A stretch of 64,000 nucleotides of DNA from positions 961,501 to 1,025,500 of the forward strand of contig JAJOZX010000925.1 of NCBI GenBank assembly GCA_023014485.1, read 5' to 3'. Each line of letters starts with the position of its first letter. Within the stretch, counting starts at the first letter, position 1. Below the pieces are notes generated by a model. The model did not search any database and was not told where the DNA came from. It saw nothing but the letters and a program-made list of their open reading frames with translations. Shown here in pieces: positions 1 through 11,895 of the stretch. Origin of the DNA: Bathynomus jamesi. Taxonomy: Eukaryota; Arthropoda; Malacostraca; Isopoda; Cirolanidae. The translations under genes were made by a program, and so were the position numbers.

Positions 1-2047
1 CTGTAACTTCCTAAACAACGGTGGAAAGTAGAAAAGGAAGACTGCGTCGTGTTCCCAAATTAAAGGCGAGACAGGGAACATCCTTAACCCTGAAAAAAAT
101 TAGTTTTGTGGTGAGACGACCAAAACTGTCTAAACAAAAGCCCAAAGACCTAAGGAACATGAAGGGAGTTGCTGTGGACATCTTCAAAAGATGATTAGAC
201 GCCTGGCTCAGAACAATCCCCGATGAACGGGACGTACATGGCTATGTGAGGTGGAGAGTACAAGAAAGCACTCGCCCCTCGACCAAGACAGGCCTAGAGG
301 GGACACCAGCCTGACCTTCGTGTGAAGAGAGAACTACGCACGGAACCGCAACGTTGCGTATACACACACATTTTATTCGTGCATTTATCCGTGATTCACT
401 GTCGTCAATTGAATTAACATAACCTACTAATTGTTACCACTGTACACTTAACCGTGATCGTGACATGGTGCTAGCCGTGATTTGAGGGTGTTTACATTTG
501 GGGGTCTCCTCCCGCCATCCCACACAATGCGTCTCAGTCAATGTCTCTCAGCGCAGCCAAAGACAATATTACGGACGATACAAAGATCAGCAGAAAAATC
601 AACGAGTGGTACAAAACTTCAAAATAAATCCAATTACCTTCCAAACAACACAGGACAATAGGAAAGTCAGAATGTGTAGTGTCCCCAAACTAAAGGCCTG
701 ACAAGAGACCTCCTCAACACTGAAGGAAATTAGCCTGGTTGTCAGTGGGCCAAGACATTTTAACCAGCTTCACCTTCATGTGAAGAGAGACCGACGCAGA
801 GGGGGGGGGGGCACTACCATCGAGTATAGCAATTTAACTTGAAGTAGTAGCATTATTAAATATTTAAATTAAATAGATGATTCTTTCGCAATAAAAATTA
901 GGTGGTAACCTACATCTTAACACATAGCTATCATATCTACAGCTAATTACGCAAAAGTACATTTCTCTTTCATATTGAGTTGCCAGATAGCAATATTTAT
1001 TAAATTAAACCATATATTAATCATCCATTTAAATATATGGTTTAATTTAATAAATATTGCTATCTGGCAACTCAATATGAAAGAGAAATGTACTTTTGCA
1101 TAATTAGCTGTAGATATGATAGCTATGTGTTAAGATGTAGGTTACCACCTAATTTTTATTGCGAAAGAATCATCTATTTAATTTAAATATTTAATAATGC
1201 TACTACTTCAAGTTAAATTGCTATACTCGATGGTAGTGCCCCCCCCCCTCTGCGTCGGTCTCTCTTCACATGAAGGTGAAGCTGGTTAAAATGTCTTGGC
1301 CCACTGACAACCAGGCTAATTTCCTTCAGTGTTGAGGAGGTCTCTTGTCAGGCCTTTAGTTTGGGGACACTACACATTCTGACTTTCCTATTGTCCTGTG
1401 TTGTTTGGAAGGTAATTGGATTTATTTTGAAGTTTTGTACCACTCGTTGATTTTTCTGCTGATCTTTGTATCGTCCGTAATATTGTCTTTGGCTGCGCTG
1501 AGAGACATTGACTGAGAAGCATTGTGTGGGATGGCGGGAGGAGACCCCCAAATGTAAACACCCTCAAATCACGGCTAGCACCATGTCACGATCACAGTTA
1601 AGTGTACAGTGGTAACAATTAGTAGGTTATGTTAATTCAATTGACGACAGTGAATCACGGATAAATGCACGAATAAATGTGTGTGTATACGCAACGTTGC
1701 GGTTCCGTGCGTAGTTCTCTCTTCACACGAAGGTCAGGCTGGTGTCCCCTCTAGGCCTGTCTTGGTCGAGGGGCGAGTGCTTTCTTGTACTCTCCACCTC
1801 ACATAGCCATGTACGTCCCGTTCATCGGGGATTGTTCTGAGCCAGGCGTCTAATCATCTTTTGAAGATGTCCACAGCAACTCCCTTCATGTTCCTTAGGT
1901 CTTTGGGCTTTTGTTTAGACAGTTTTGGTCGTCTCACCACAAAACTAATTTTTTTCAGGGTTAAGGATGTTTCCTGTCTCGCCTTTAATTTGGGAACACG
2001 ACGCAGTCTTCCTTTTCTACTTTCCACCGTTGTTTAGGAAGTTACAG
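1..2047. repeat. Near-perfect palindrome with ~1-kb arms
   Basis: Base 1 onward is the reverse complement of the sequence ending at 2047. The arms are about 1016 bp and meet around a short AT-rich loop near 1017-1033, with only a few mismatches and a 2-bp length difference. Both arms hold the same 67-codon reading frame (498-701 plus, 1348-1551 minus), and both carry the C-terminal part of a non-LTR reverse transcriptase. The left arm may continue before the window. It is either a real foldback duplication or a chimeric-read artefact. Confidence 0.9.
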
Positions 2048-2330
2048 GGTTCAGAGTAAGATTAGGGATAAGTTTCTTCATTATTTCCCGAGTGTAAATA
2101 ATGGTGTTTCTCTCCTCCTTTCCAGTGAAAATATGAATAGCTTTCATAATCTTTCCCAGTAATTTAGTTCTTTGCACCCCCCCCCCCCATCGATCTTGGT
2201 TGTGAAGCTTCTCTGAATCCCTTACAGCTGCCTAATGTCCTCTTTTTTATATGGGGATGTTAGAACCGAGCAGTATTCCAATTTGGGTATGATCAGGGTT
2301 TTCAGTATAGGAATCCTTATATTCCTATCC
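1745..2330 (-). pseudogene. Non-LTR retrotransposon RT C-terminus, decayed
   Basis: Reading the minus strand from 2330 down gives a frame with LIIPKLEYCSVLTSPYKKED and then GIQRSFTTKI. This is the thumb region of Jockey/CR1-type reverse transcriptases, which usually reads RxxLEYxSxxWSPxxKxDIxxLExxQRxFTxxI. It continues through VPKLKARQ and LRNMKGVAVDIFKR to a C-terminal DAWLRTIPDERDV block. Stops and frame changes interrupt it, so it is dead. An inverted copy of the last part lies at about 31-303, and a diverged second copy of the VPKLKA segment at 498-800 and 1250-1551. No polyadenylate tail or target duplication was identified. Confidence 0.6.
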
Positions 2331-2429
2331 CACCGTTTAAAGACTATCAATATCTGCCCCGTTATTCTCTTTACTCTGTATACTGCTATCTTATTTTGTG
2401 ATTCAAATTTCGCATCATCATTCTTTGCA

Positions 2430-2431
<2 letters not shown>

Positions 2432-2492
<61 letters not shown>
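2432..2492. repeat. (CT)n-(TA)n compound microsatellite
   Basis: A CT run changes directly into a TA run. It produces spurious Ser-Leu and Tyr-Ile reading frames. Confidence 0.95.
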
Positions 2493-3030
2493 AGCTATTG
2501 GTGGTATGACTGATAAAACTCTTTGAAATATGCGCACTGATGAAGGGGCTAGTCTTTTCTGAAAGAATGTACAGTCACTAGGTTCCTGTCAGGTAGATGT
2601 ACCCTCACAGCCTCGATTTAGAAGAGTTCCAGCTAGGCTAGAAGAGGATTGTGTTCCACCGGAAGGTAGCTATGCATCTGAAGATCATTACAGAAAGGCA
2701 CATTATGAAGCTCTGTATCTCATTATAATACCCATAACTGAGAGTTTTAACGAAGTATAGTGCAAAATGTATGTCCAGTGTAAAGATTTGCTTCTCGAGG
2801 ATGCAAAGGATAGACGTCCACAGCATAATTAGTGAGTGTAACTTCATTCTAGGGCTCAGACTTCCTTCCTGCAAGACTACATACTCATCTAACAACCTCT
2901 GTATGAACTTTGTGTTCACGAATCCCTTGAGCAGTTAATCCTACGTAATGTAGTTACACACGTGCAATCACTGACACCTGACCAGTAATTTCTTATCTCC
3001 TCTGTGATTACGTAAACAAAGTTAATTATA
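2493..3030. other. Stretch without a recognised gene
   Basis: A 93-codon minus-strand frame (2638-2919) has no motif I recognise and no supporting context. I see no repeat boundaries here. Confidence 0.5.
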
Positions 3031-3225
3031 GTGATGCCTGCCTCCATTACGTGTTGTAGTGAACGCTCGTTTAGTAATATCGTGCGTATTAAATCTTATC
3101 TGAGTTCAAACACGATTCAGAGAAAGCTTAGCCAATTGATGCTATTGCATGTACATAAAGAAAGGTACGATCAAATGGGCATAGTTGATGTTGAGTATGG
3201 AAATGTCCAGAGTTCTGAACATAGG
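3031..3225 (+). pseudogene. hAT transposase C-terminal dimerisation fragment
   Basis: The frame reads PASITCCSERSFSNIVRIKS, then YLSSNTIQRKLSQLMLLHVH. This matches the hAT-family C-terminal dimerisation region, where a conserved ERxFSxLxxIKxYLRSxMxxxRLxxLxLL block is usual. Only this terminal block is present. The DDE core, the BED finger and the transposon ends are not visible nearby, so this is a fragment of an old copy. The assignment rests on one block of about 45 residues. Confidence 0.65.
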
Positions 3226-3450
3226 TAATCCTTGTTTGGTAAATTTAACACATTGTGCTTTGTCAAGACCATAGTTCTGGTACGATCTAAGGTCACAATG
3301 ACTGAAAGGGCAGTGAAGCACGCTGATATTGACATGAAATCAGCTTAAGACCTAATACTTTTTGTCTAAATATATGCAATTTTCAAACTCCTCTAAAGTG
3401 TATAATTATAGTCAGTCGTGAGATGGAATAAGCCTTCAAACTACTTTTGG

Positions 3451-3489
<39 letters not shown>
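3226..3489. other. No gene; ends in (TA)n
   Basis: Nothing is recognised up to a TA microsatellite at about 3451-3489 that abuts the next transposon. Confidence 0.5.
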
Positions 3490-3903
3490 CAGGGTGGGCC
3501 GTAAGTTTCCATACATAGGAAAAATAAACATTTTTTTTATGGACAACCATTTTTATTTATATAATATGCTCTACATGGTTGCCATTGTTTTGAAAACACA
3601 TTTCAATACGTGTTCCCCACTGTTGATGAACACGCATTAGCACAGTTGACGTTATGCTTGTAATGGCGTTGGTGATACGTTCCTTTAGATGATTTATGTC
3701 TCGTATCTTTTCCTGATACACCATGGCCTTCAAGTGCCCCCAAAGATAGAAATCAAGGGGAGTGAGATCTGGGGATCTGGGAGGCCACTCCACAGGACCA
3801 CGCCGACCAATCCAAGCATCCGGAAACTGCTGATCCAAATACCGACGCACGTGAAGACCATAATTTAAATTTTCCTATGTATGGAAACTTACGGCCCACC
3901 CTG
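3490..3903 (-). mobile_element. Internally deleted mariner-type element
   Basis: The ends are inverted repeats of about 31 bp (CAGGGTGGGCCGTAAGTTTC at the left, its complement at the right). Each is flanked by the dinucleotide TA, the standard Tc1/mariner target. The 414-bp element keeps only the C-terminal third of a transposase on the minus strand (3557-3850). The visible block is WIGRRGPVEWPPRSPDLTPL then DFYLWGHLKA, which carries the last catalytic acid of the mariner-type D,D,D core. The start and the first two catalytic residues are deleted, so it could only move in trans. Confidence 0.88.
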
Positions 3904-3935
<32 letters not shown>

Positions 3936-3992
3936 ATACACACACATGAAAGCATATTATATATATATATATATATATATAGATACACATAC
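3904..3992. repeat. (TA)n microsatellite cluster
   Basis: Three TA runs separated by a few bases lie directly next to the mariner element, as is common for elements that target TA. Confidence 0.9.
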
Positions 3993-4017
3993 CATAAGGA
4001 ACTTTCGTTTCTGTACA

Positions 4018-4490
4018 AGTGAAGCTAAAGACACTCTTTCGTGCTTTCTGCAGTAATATATACGGTCAGCAACTCTGGGTGAATTATAAAAAAGGTTCTG
4101 GCAGAACCCTAAATTTGATGTACAACAGGTCTTTTAGACTCTTACATAAATTACCCCCGAGATGCTCAGCTTCGCAAATGTTTGCTACCCGCAATGTTCC
4201 GAGCTTCCCGGAGGTAACAAGACGTGCTCAACACAGTCTAATGCAAAGAATTAAAAAGTCAACCAACCCGATCATCCAAGCTATCCATGAGTCCTGCCAT
4301 TTATCCTCTAAGCTATGGACTTCTTGGTACGAAAACGTCTGTCTGTAGCTCCACTTAACTTCGACAGTGCAGTATTATTTCTAATCAATTGTATATATTT
4401 CTATCCTTAGTGTATGAACTGTCATTGTATTAATAATATTTGTCATATGGACTATAGTCTGCCAATAAACCTTTTCATTTTCATTTTCAT
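4018..4490 (+). mobile_element. 5'-truncated non-LTR retrotransposon 3' end
   Basis: The frame 4019-4345 gives LFRAFCSNIYGQQLWVNYKK, then YNRSFRLLHKLPPRCSASQM and FATRNVPSFPEVTRRAQHSL. This is the C-terminal region of an arthropod- and invertebrate-type non-LTR reverse transcriptase (LFRxYCxxLYGxxLW..., RxLLxLPxxxSAS). It ends in a stop at 4348. About 100 bp of 3' UTR follows, then a tail of repeated TTTTCA units near 4474-4488. The copy lacks the rest of the enzyme and is dead on arrival. Confidence 0.72.
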
Positions 4491-5583
4491 ATATATTAAT
4501 ATAATCTTGTTTCATGTTTCATGATTATGCTAAGAAACTAGTCTGTGGGGGGGGGGGGTTATGTTGCTCAACATAATACTTAAATAATATTGAAAAATCG
4601 GTTGTGATACCCATTACAATAAGGAAAGCAATAAGAGAGAACTTTATAAATTGTTTCGTAATATATACGATGCATGCAGGAAGGAGGGGCCAATCGCGAG
4701 TCTTCTGGACTACTGAAATTACACCTTTTTGAAAAGACTGTGTAGTGTGTAAGATGCATGCGTGTGTAGTAAGGAATATAGTGAAAAAGCGCGTGTTTGA
4801 GAGTGTGCTGGACTGCTCACAGGGTAGACGAGACATGTAAAAAGGCCAGGTGAGGATGACAGTGATGTGAGAAACAGGGTTCGGACACTTCCTGTCTTCT
4901 GTTGGAATGCCACATACAAACTCCTTATATATATATATATATATATAATGAGATCGATGTACAGTTCCCTCGAAAGATCTGTTAAATAATTTTAAATTAT
5001 ATGTTAAGGCTCACTTACGTCATTGCAGAATCTAAGATCGCATGATGATACTTTTACGTTTTCAATACAGTTGGAAAAGCGTATGTTGCATACTATACGT
5101 ACATATATTAGGATTGAAAGTATTTTTGTGGCCATTTGTACAGAAAATAATGCTTTTTATACGAGATCTGATATCATAAAGCATTAATTATAACATTTTA
5201 AACGTTGTGTAACGGTACGCTTCAATTTGTAAAGACATGTTTGGTACAGCTAGTAACAAAAACAATAAGCATGAACATTCTGTGTGATTGATGTAAATAC
5301 TGAGACTTGTCTGGCATGAAAGAAAAGTGAAAACAAATACGTTTATTATGAGAGTTATGAGGAATTGTGAACAGTCGATAAATAAGAGAAATGCTAATTA
5401 AAGTAATGTGAATGGACGCTATGACTGCAACTAGAAAGGTTCTTCATGAAAAATCTCTCAAGTTTCAGTACCTATCTCCCACTGAATCTATTTAAAAATG
5501 ACAATCCACACAAACTCGACATCCCGTTTTCTTTAATTGCATCTACTGAGAAAGTTTTTTACCCGAACCTACTTATTTGGATG

Positions 5584-5623
<40 letters not shown>

Positions 5624-5964
5624 ATAATAATAATAATAAAGAAGAAGAAGATTAGTAGCAACTAATAGTCATTAAAAGAAAGTTAAACTTAGCTACTAGT
5701 CTGAAAACAATTACTGAGAAAATGTAGGAGGGGACAATCGCGAATCTCCGAGACTACTGAAATTACACCTTTTTTGAAAAGACTGTGTAGTGTGTAAGAT
5801 GCATGCGTGTGTAGTAAGGAATATAGAGAAGCGCGTATTTGAGAGTATGCTGGGCTGCTCACAGGGTAGACGTGACATGTAAAAAGGCCAGATGAAGAGG
5901 ACAGTGATGGGAGAAACAGGGTTCAGACACTTCCTGCCTTCTGTTGGAATGGCACATACAAACT

Positions 5965-5968
<4 letters not shown>

Positions 5969-6023
<55 letters not shown>
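5969..6023. repeat. (TA)n microsatellite
   Basis: Long TA run in the second copy of the duplication. Similar runs occur at 4927-4947, 5584-5618, 6557-6594 and 7268-7312. Confidence 0.95.
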
Positions 6024-6027
<4 letters not shown>

Positions 6028-6555
6028 AGTGCTGTGGGAACGGCGTTCCCTTACTTTTTTTTGGTAGACGGAACGGCGTTCCCTCACTATTTCAAATAAA
6101 TCCGAACTTACAAATCTCTAACGTCATGAAATTTTAATTCCCACCCCTAGAAGAAATATAAGAATCATTAACTGTTTCATTTCTTTTAGCTTCGACTGAG
6201 GCAATGCTAGCCTATAAAGATCTGATGAAACAGTCACCACGGCGTACCAGTTGTTAACTTTTTTTTAGTTAATCATTCCAGTTGTTAGCTATTTTTATTG
6301 ATCGTACTGGATGTCATATATCTAATGACACTGGAAATACTGCATCTTCAACCTTGGAATATATCCTAATATCCAGTGCATATGACCTCAAAATATCCCT
6401 GAAATTGGTCAGATTTCAAAAGATTTCCCGGGGGCTTACAGTGCCCCCGGACCCCCAGCTGTATGGGCTCGCCGCGCTCGCTATTGTCCCCCCCGCATCT
6501 GAGTAACACTTTCAAAATGCGTTCCCTCACTTCTTTATTTAGCACTACACCACTG

Positions 6556-6556
<1 letters not shown>
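6024..6556. mobile_element. hAT-like miniature element
   Basis: This segment is absent from the first copy of the duplication and sits between two TA runs. The ends share an imperfect inverted repeat: GTAGTGCTGTGGGAACG at the left and, read from the right, CAGTGGTGTAGTGCTAAATA followed by GAGGGAACGC. The CAGTGGTGTAGTGC end and the G/C-rich internal block at 6428-6495 are typical of non-autonomous hAT elements. No 8-bp target duplication could be resolved because of the TA repeats. It has no coding capacity. Confidence 0.55.
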
Positions 6557-6596
<40 letters not shown>

Positions 6597-7268
6597 AATT
6601 GAACTCGTGTAAATATGTATGGCGGTTATTATGAGTCAGAAGTTATAATGAGATCGATGTACAGTTCCCTCGAATGATCTGTTAAATAATTTTAAATTAA
6701 ATGTTAGGGCTCACGTCATTGCGGAAACTAAGATCGCATGATGATACTTTTACGTTTTTAATACAGGTGAAAAGGCGTATGTTGCATACTATACGTACAT
6801 ATATTAGGATTGAAAGTATTTTTGTGGCCATTTGTACAGAAAATAATGCTTTTTATACGAGATCTGATATCATAAAGCATTAATTATAACATTTTAAACG
6901 TTGTGTAACGGTAGGCTTCAGTCTGTAAAGACATGATTGGTACAGCTAATGACAAAAACAATAAGCATGAACATTCTGTGTGATTGATGTAAACAGTGGC
7001 CTGACTGGTGTGAAAACAAATACGTTTATTATGAGAATTATGAGGAATTGTGAACAGCCGTTAAATTAGAGAAATGATAATTAAAGTAATGTGAATAGTC
7101 CTAACTATAACTACAAGTAGAAAGGTTCTTAATGAAAAATCTCTCAACTTTCAGTACCTATTTCCCGCTGCATCTATTTAAAAATGACAACCCACAAAAT
7201 TCGACATCCCGTTTTCTTTAATTGCATCTAATAAGAAATTTTTTTACCCGAACCTACTTATTTGGATG

Positions 7269-7327
<59 letters not shown>

Positions 7328-7423
7328 AATAACAAGATTAGTTCAGCTAATAGTCTTTAGAAGAAAGTTAAACTTAACAACTAACCTGAAAACAATTACT
7401 GAGAGAAATATATAGCAAGATTG

Positions 7424-8355
7424 GGGGTATAGTTGCCAGATGCTTTTATTACGAAGGGAATTGAAATCAATATATTTAATTTAAATACTCTTAACACGTG
7501 TACATATATATATGTAATAATAACAATAAATCAATATTAGTAATAATATTTAAGTGGATGTTTAGAGGAGGATAACAGAATTGATGCTTCAGTTTCAAAG
7601 CTGTGTTACGCAGCTTGATGTTCTTTTTAACATATGCAATTTTATAACGAAATTTGCTGATAGTAAAATTATTAATTCACATACCAGAAGATAGCATGTG
7701 AAAGTGAATGTAATGGTATATATCGGTGTAAATAACAGAAAACTACATATTTAAAAGTAAATAAACAAATATGAGTGTACTATATGTATATATTGTATTT
7801 GAAGGTCATCTCGTTTGAAAATAAGCCAGTTTCCCTTAAAAAAGAGAGAAATTAATTTATTTAAATTAATAATAAATATTCATTTTATTTTTCATAATAC
7901 AGATCTTAAACAAAGAACTTGTTTTCGATTTAAAATATGATCACTCTGATTTTCATTTATGTATTGTTCGCAATTTGTTAACAGACGAAAATTGGGTGTT
8001 AATGCGCAATCTCGTTAGGCTTATTAAAACCTTTCAGATATTCGTTTCCATTTCTACTGTCTTCTGACTTGCCTGAACAGAAAGTACTTGAATGTATGTA
8101 TGTTTTTTCATATTTGTTCTTGTTTGCCTCATGAAAGAACTTTTTTGAAGGAGGAAGGCGAGGCTCAACCCTTTCTTAAATTTTTTTGAAGGAAGGTGAA
8201 GACGAATCATTTTTAAAATTTAATTTTTTAAATTTAATTTTTTAAATTTATTTTTTTAAATTTATTTGTAAATTTATTTTTTATTCCCCCCCCCTTTTTT
8301 TCCCCTTTTTCCCCTCTTTTTTTTTCCTTTTTCCCCTTTTTTTTTTTTTTTTTTT
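7424..8355. other. AT-rich stretch without a gene
   Basis: No gene is recognised. 8200-8355 is low complexity: repeated TTTAAATTTA followed by long T and C runs. Confidence 0.6.
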
Positions 8356-8457
8356 GAAGGACCATGAAGGACACCTCATAAAGGAGGGACCGCCATGAAG
8401 GACGGTGGAGGACCTCCATGAAGGACGGTGGAGGACCGCCATGAAGGACGGTGAGGG
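8356..8457. repeat. Minisatellite, ~24-bp unit
   Basis: About four imperfect copies of a unit built on CCATGAAGGACGGTGGAGGA stand immediately upstream of the retrotransposon 5' truncation point. Confidence 0.85.
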
Positions 8458-8479
8458 GGGAAATTTTCAAATTGATACA

Positions 8480-9680
8480 TTGCTGTCCGACATTTTACCA
8501 CTATACTACTCATGACTTTCCAACACCCATAGATAACAAGCTTACCTTATCATCATATGCAGATGGCATCACTCTAACATCCACCCACAACAACATCGAC
8601 ACCGCTACAAATAACCTACAAACATACATAAACAGTATACAAGACTGGCTCACACACAATAGACTCAAAGTAGCGCCCACAAAATCAACCATCACCTTGC
8701 TTACAAGCAACACAAAAGAACACCAGGTAATTCCACAGCCTACACTAAACAACATCAACATTCCACACATTCACAGGACCAAAATACTTGGGGTCACATA
8801 CAACACATCATTATCTTTTGCAAACCACAATCAGGACATTAAAAACAAATGTACGTCAAGACAACACGCTTAGGGTACTAACAGGCACAAACTTTGGACA
8901 CCAGCAGGAAACAACATCACTCATATACAAACAATATATTCGCTCAGTTATGGACTACTCTAGCTCATGCTGGCCAACCATTATCTCAAACACACACATA
9001 AACACCTTACAGACAATACAAAACAACGCACTTCGTATCATTACAGGATGCACCCAAACAACACCAATAGAACACCTGCACACAGAAACAAAAATACTGA
9101 AAGTTAGGGAACATTTAGACATAAGGGGAACACAATTCATGGCAGCAGCGACAACTAACCCACAACACCCTTGCCACTACATGTACAATCATGCACCAAC
9201 ACCTCGCACCATTAAGGTAACACCAGAGAGACATTATAACCAAATACTCCATTCCATACCACGCCCCACAGACATCACACAGTACAGAAAACACATACAC
9301 ACACACCTAACCCACAAAGCACTGACACGACTCGGTCAGAATGCGGTCCTAGGTACGAAGCCGCCACCCATTAACGGGTCAGAGATCAGCCTGAGCAGAT
9401 CGGATCGAGTTAACTTAGCACGATTCCGATGTGGACATCACCCCAACTTACGGACATATAAACACAGACTAGACAACTCCATAGACGACACCTGCCACCT
9501 GTGCCAGGACACACCACAAACAATTGAACACATTATGACAGACTGTACCACTCTAGCACAACATAGAACACAACACAACATCACTAGTGCGCTGAACCTC
9601 TGGTCCACTCCGGAGAGGGCGATCGGTTACCTGCGTGCCACCGGCTTGCTCGATCAGGGTGGGCTGATCGGCTAAACAAC
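8480..9680 (+). mobile_element. 5'-truncated Jockey-group non-LTR retrotransposon
   Basis: The copy begins inside the reverse-transcriptase palm with SSYADGITL, the YADD box with one Asp replaced by Gly. It runs on through WLTHNRLKVAPTKSTITLLT and a KILGVTYNTSLSF block. The frame shifts near 8870 into 8874-9675, which carries YIRSVMDYSSSCWPTIISNT and the C-terminal zinc knuckle CHLCQDTPQTIEHIMTDC. The stop is followed by an AACAAC repeat, a usual kind of 3' tail. The endonuclease and ORF1 are absent. Codon use is A/C-rich on this strand, unlike the G/C-rich I-clade elements further on. Confidence 0.82.
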
Positions 9681-9752
9681 AACAACAACTAAAATGAAAG
9701 TAACAATACAAATACTTTAAAACTTCGGTGTAATCTATAATAATAATAAAGG

Positions 9753-9756
<4 letters not shown>

Positions 9757-9800
<44 letters not shown>
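9757..9800. repeat. (TG)n microsatellite
   Basis: TG run of about 44 bp. Confidence 0.95.
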
Positions 9801-9911
9801 CCAGCCATAACTCCAAAATGGAAGCAATTACAAACATGAAACTTCACACACATATTGATTAGGTCATCAGGTTGTGCACCTGGGTGTTAACAAATTAAAT
9901 AATTAAAATTA

Positions 9912-9929
9912 CTGGGCCCGAAGGCCCAG
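9912..9929. repeat. Short GC hairpin with CGAA loop
   Basis: CTGGGCC and GGCCCAG pair around a CGAA loop in an otherwise AT-rich region. It begins a pair of ~99-bp tandem repeats (about 9938-10083) marked by TTGAGCTTCACAT. Confidence 0.6.
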
Positions 9930-10104
9930 CACCGCGATTAAACTACAGAAAAGAACGCAGCCGTGAAAATTTTGAGCTTCACATTGTGTCAAGATTTCTG
10001 ACTCTTAAGATTTTCATGACTAATTATTTGGTCAATAAAACTATAGATAAGAACACCGTCATGAAAATCTTGAGCTTCACATATAATTAAAACTAACGGA
10101 GCAA

Positions 10105-10119
10105 CCCGGCGTTGCCGGG
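10105..10119. repeat. Short GC hairpin after a tandem repeat
   Basis: CCCGGC and GCCGGG pair around a GTT loop. The block GAGCAACCCGGCGTTGCC looks like a transposon terminus, but I cannot assign a family. Confidence 0.5.
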
Positions 10120-10131
10120 GTGGACGTTGAA

Positions 10132-10168
<37 letters not shown>

Positions 10169-10196
10169 AACTCAGAATGGTCCCCTGAGAAATTTA

Positions 10197-10453
10197 TATG
10201 TTAAACACAGACCGTGCATGGAACAAGGAACTCTTCTGGGAAAATTAAATCCACTATAGTCCGAATAAGTAATGGTAAATGACAAATACCATAGTTTTTC
10301 TTTTTCATGATGCTAGCCCGACGTGGGCAACGGGTCTCTCGCAAAGAGATCCCATAGAAAAACTATGGTATTTGTCATTTACCATTACTTATTCGACTAT
10401 AGTGGATTTAATTTTCCCAGAAGAGTTCCTTGTTCCATGCACGGTCTGTGTTT

Positions 10454-10460
<7 letters not shown>
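10197..10460. repeat. Inverted repeat, 104-bp arms
   Basis: 10197-10300 is the reverse complement of 10357-10460, with about one indel. The 56-bp loop contains a GGTCTCTCGCAAAGAGATCC hairpin. TA microsatellites flank both sides. This may be a foldback-type miniature element. Confidence 0.85.
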
Positions 10461-10502
<42 letters not shown>

Positions 10503-10505
<3 letters not shown>

Positions 10506-10652
10506 CGGTTGTTAATTGAATGCCCGGTTAGGTTAACTGAATGCCCGGGTAGGTTAGCTGAATGCCCAGTTAGGTCAAATGAATACCCGGGTAGGTTAAT
10601 TGAATGCCCGGTTAGGTTAATTGTATGCCCTTGACGATTGGTTAGGTTAAGT
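10503..10652. repeat. Minisatellite, ~27-bp unit
   Basis: About five or six imperfect units of GAATGCCCGGTTAGGTTAAT follow directly after a TA run. Confidence 0.85.
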
Positions 10653-10787
10653 CGTGATATTTTCGTTAGCTTATAGCGTTCAACATCCACCCCGACAATA
10701 AAGGCATTGTACAGTACATCACATGTAAGTATTAATATAAAATCTTTCATGTGTATTTATGTATGTATAAGCAGCATAATCTCTCCT

Positions 10788-10825
10788 GCCATAATAATAA
10801 TAATAATAATAATAATAATATAATA

Positions 10826-10858
<33 letters not shown>
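10788..10858. repeat. (TAA)n / (TTA)n palindromic microsatellite
   Basis: A TAA run flips into a TTA run, so the tract is self-complementary. Confidence 0.9.
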
Positions 10859-11887
10859 AAAACCGTCTGTATAATAGTTTTGAAGACCGTAGTTTGTTAT
10901 TAAAGTTTAAATAGATTAAATATGGAACGAATTTTGAAAATAATTGTTGCAGTGAAAATGTATTAAATTCGATAACAAATCTCATAAAATTGATTGCAAG
11001 AATGTTTCGCTTTACTGTTCTTTAAAAATCGTAAAAATAAACGAATAAATTATGCTGGAATATTTCCTTTTTAAGGGTAGAGGACAATGAGTATGTAGCC
11101 AAAATACAAAACTTTAAATTTAATTTTGTAATGAATTTGCATTGATTGCTCAGATAGCACGAAATATAGCTTCAATACTTAATAGTATTTAAAACATTTT
11201 ACTTATATATTCGCAAAGTTATTATGGTTACACCTTCATTAAGTTCAGAGCAATTATTAAACACTGCACATCCACATACGAAAAACTACTGTGGTGCACT
11301 ATGTATCAACTTGCAGTCTGCACGTTACTGCAGACGACATTGATTTTTTTTACTGTTTTAACAGAAACTAATGCAAGGTTAAGATACCTCACAGTACGGA
11401 AGATTAAGGATAAAAAAAAAAAAATGTTTTTTAGTATTACATTTCGTAGCTCATGACAACGAACCACCACACCCGGTTGCTAAGAAGAAACCAATTATGA
11501 TTCGTTTTCGTCAACACATCTTCGCCTATCCACCAATCACAAGGCAGTATTAAGATAGCAACTGGTAACCTGGGCGTTCAATACGTTCGTGAATTTTGTA
11601 GGTATGTTATTTATATATTTTAAGTTGACATAGTTCGCAATATTTTTAGATTTTATATCGATCATTCATAAAAATTTTAATTTCTAAAATTGTAACATTC
11701 CTGACAAAATTATGTAAAAGATTGCACTTTTTATAATATATATATATATGGGATATCAGCATCAGCAAATAATTATATCGACGAAGGTATTTGAACACAT
11801 ATATACATATATATATATACACACGTTGGTTAACCTTGGGTTTGCTTCCTTCTGACGAACGTTCAGCTTGTTGCTCCACCTTTTAGA
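10859..11887. other. AT-rich stretch, nothing recognised
   Basis: No supportable gene is present. Short TA runs lie near 11738 and 11810. Confidence 0.6.
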
Positions 11888-11895
11888 CCTACAAC

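Larger units (their letters stand above)
4654..7423. repeat. Tandem segmental duplication, two copies
   Basis: About 4660-5700 and 5720-7420 are diverged direct copies. Shared landmarks include AAATTACACC at 4706 and 5759, GAGATCGATGTACAGTTCCC at 4950 and 6647, and CGAACCTACTTATTTGGATG at 5563 and 7249. The second copy is longer because of a hAT-like insertion (6024-6556). Both contain TA microsatellites at the same places. No coding function is recognised, and the short frames inside, such as 5446-5655, run into TA repeats. Confidence 0.8.

Noticed and set aside
2235..2513. Frames with Ser-Leu or Tyr-Ile runs (also 5446, 10323, 15771, 26123, 41025, 61467)
   Set aside because: Products of CT or TA microsatellites, not proteins.
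2638..2919. 93-codon minus frame
   Set aside because: No motif, no context, composition of ordinary AT-rich DNA.
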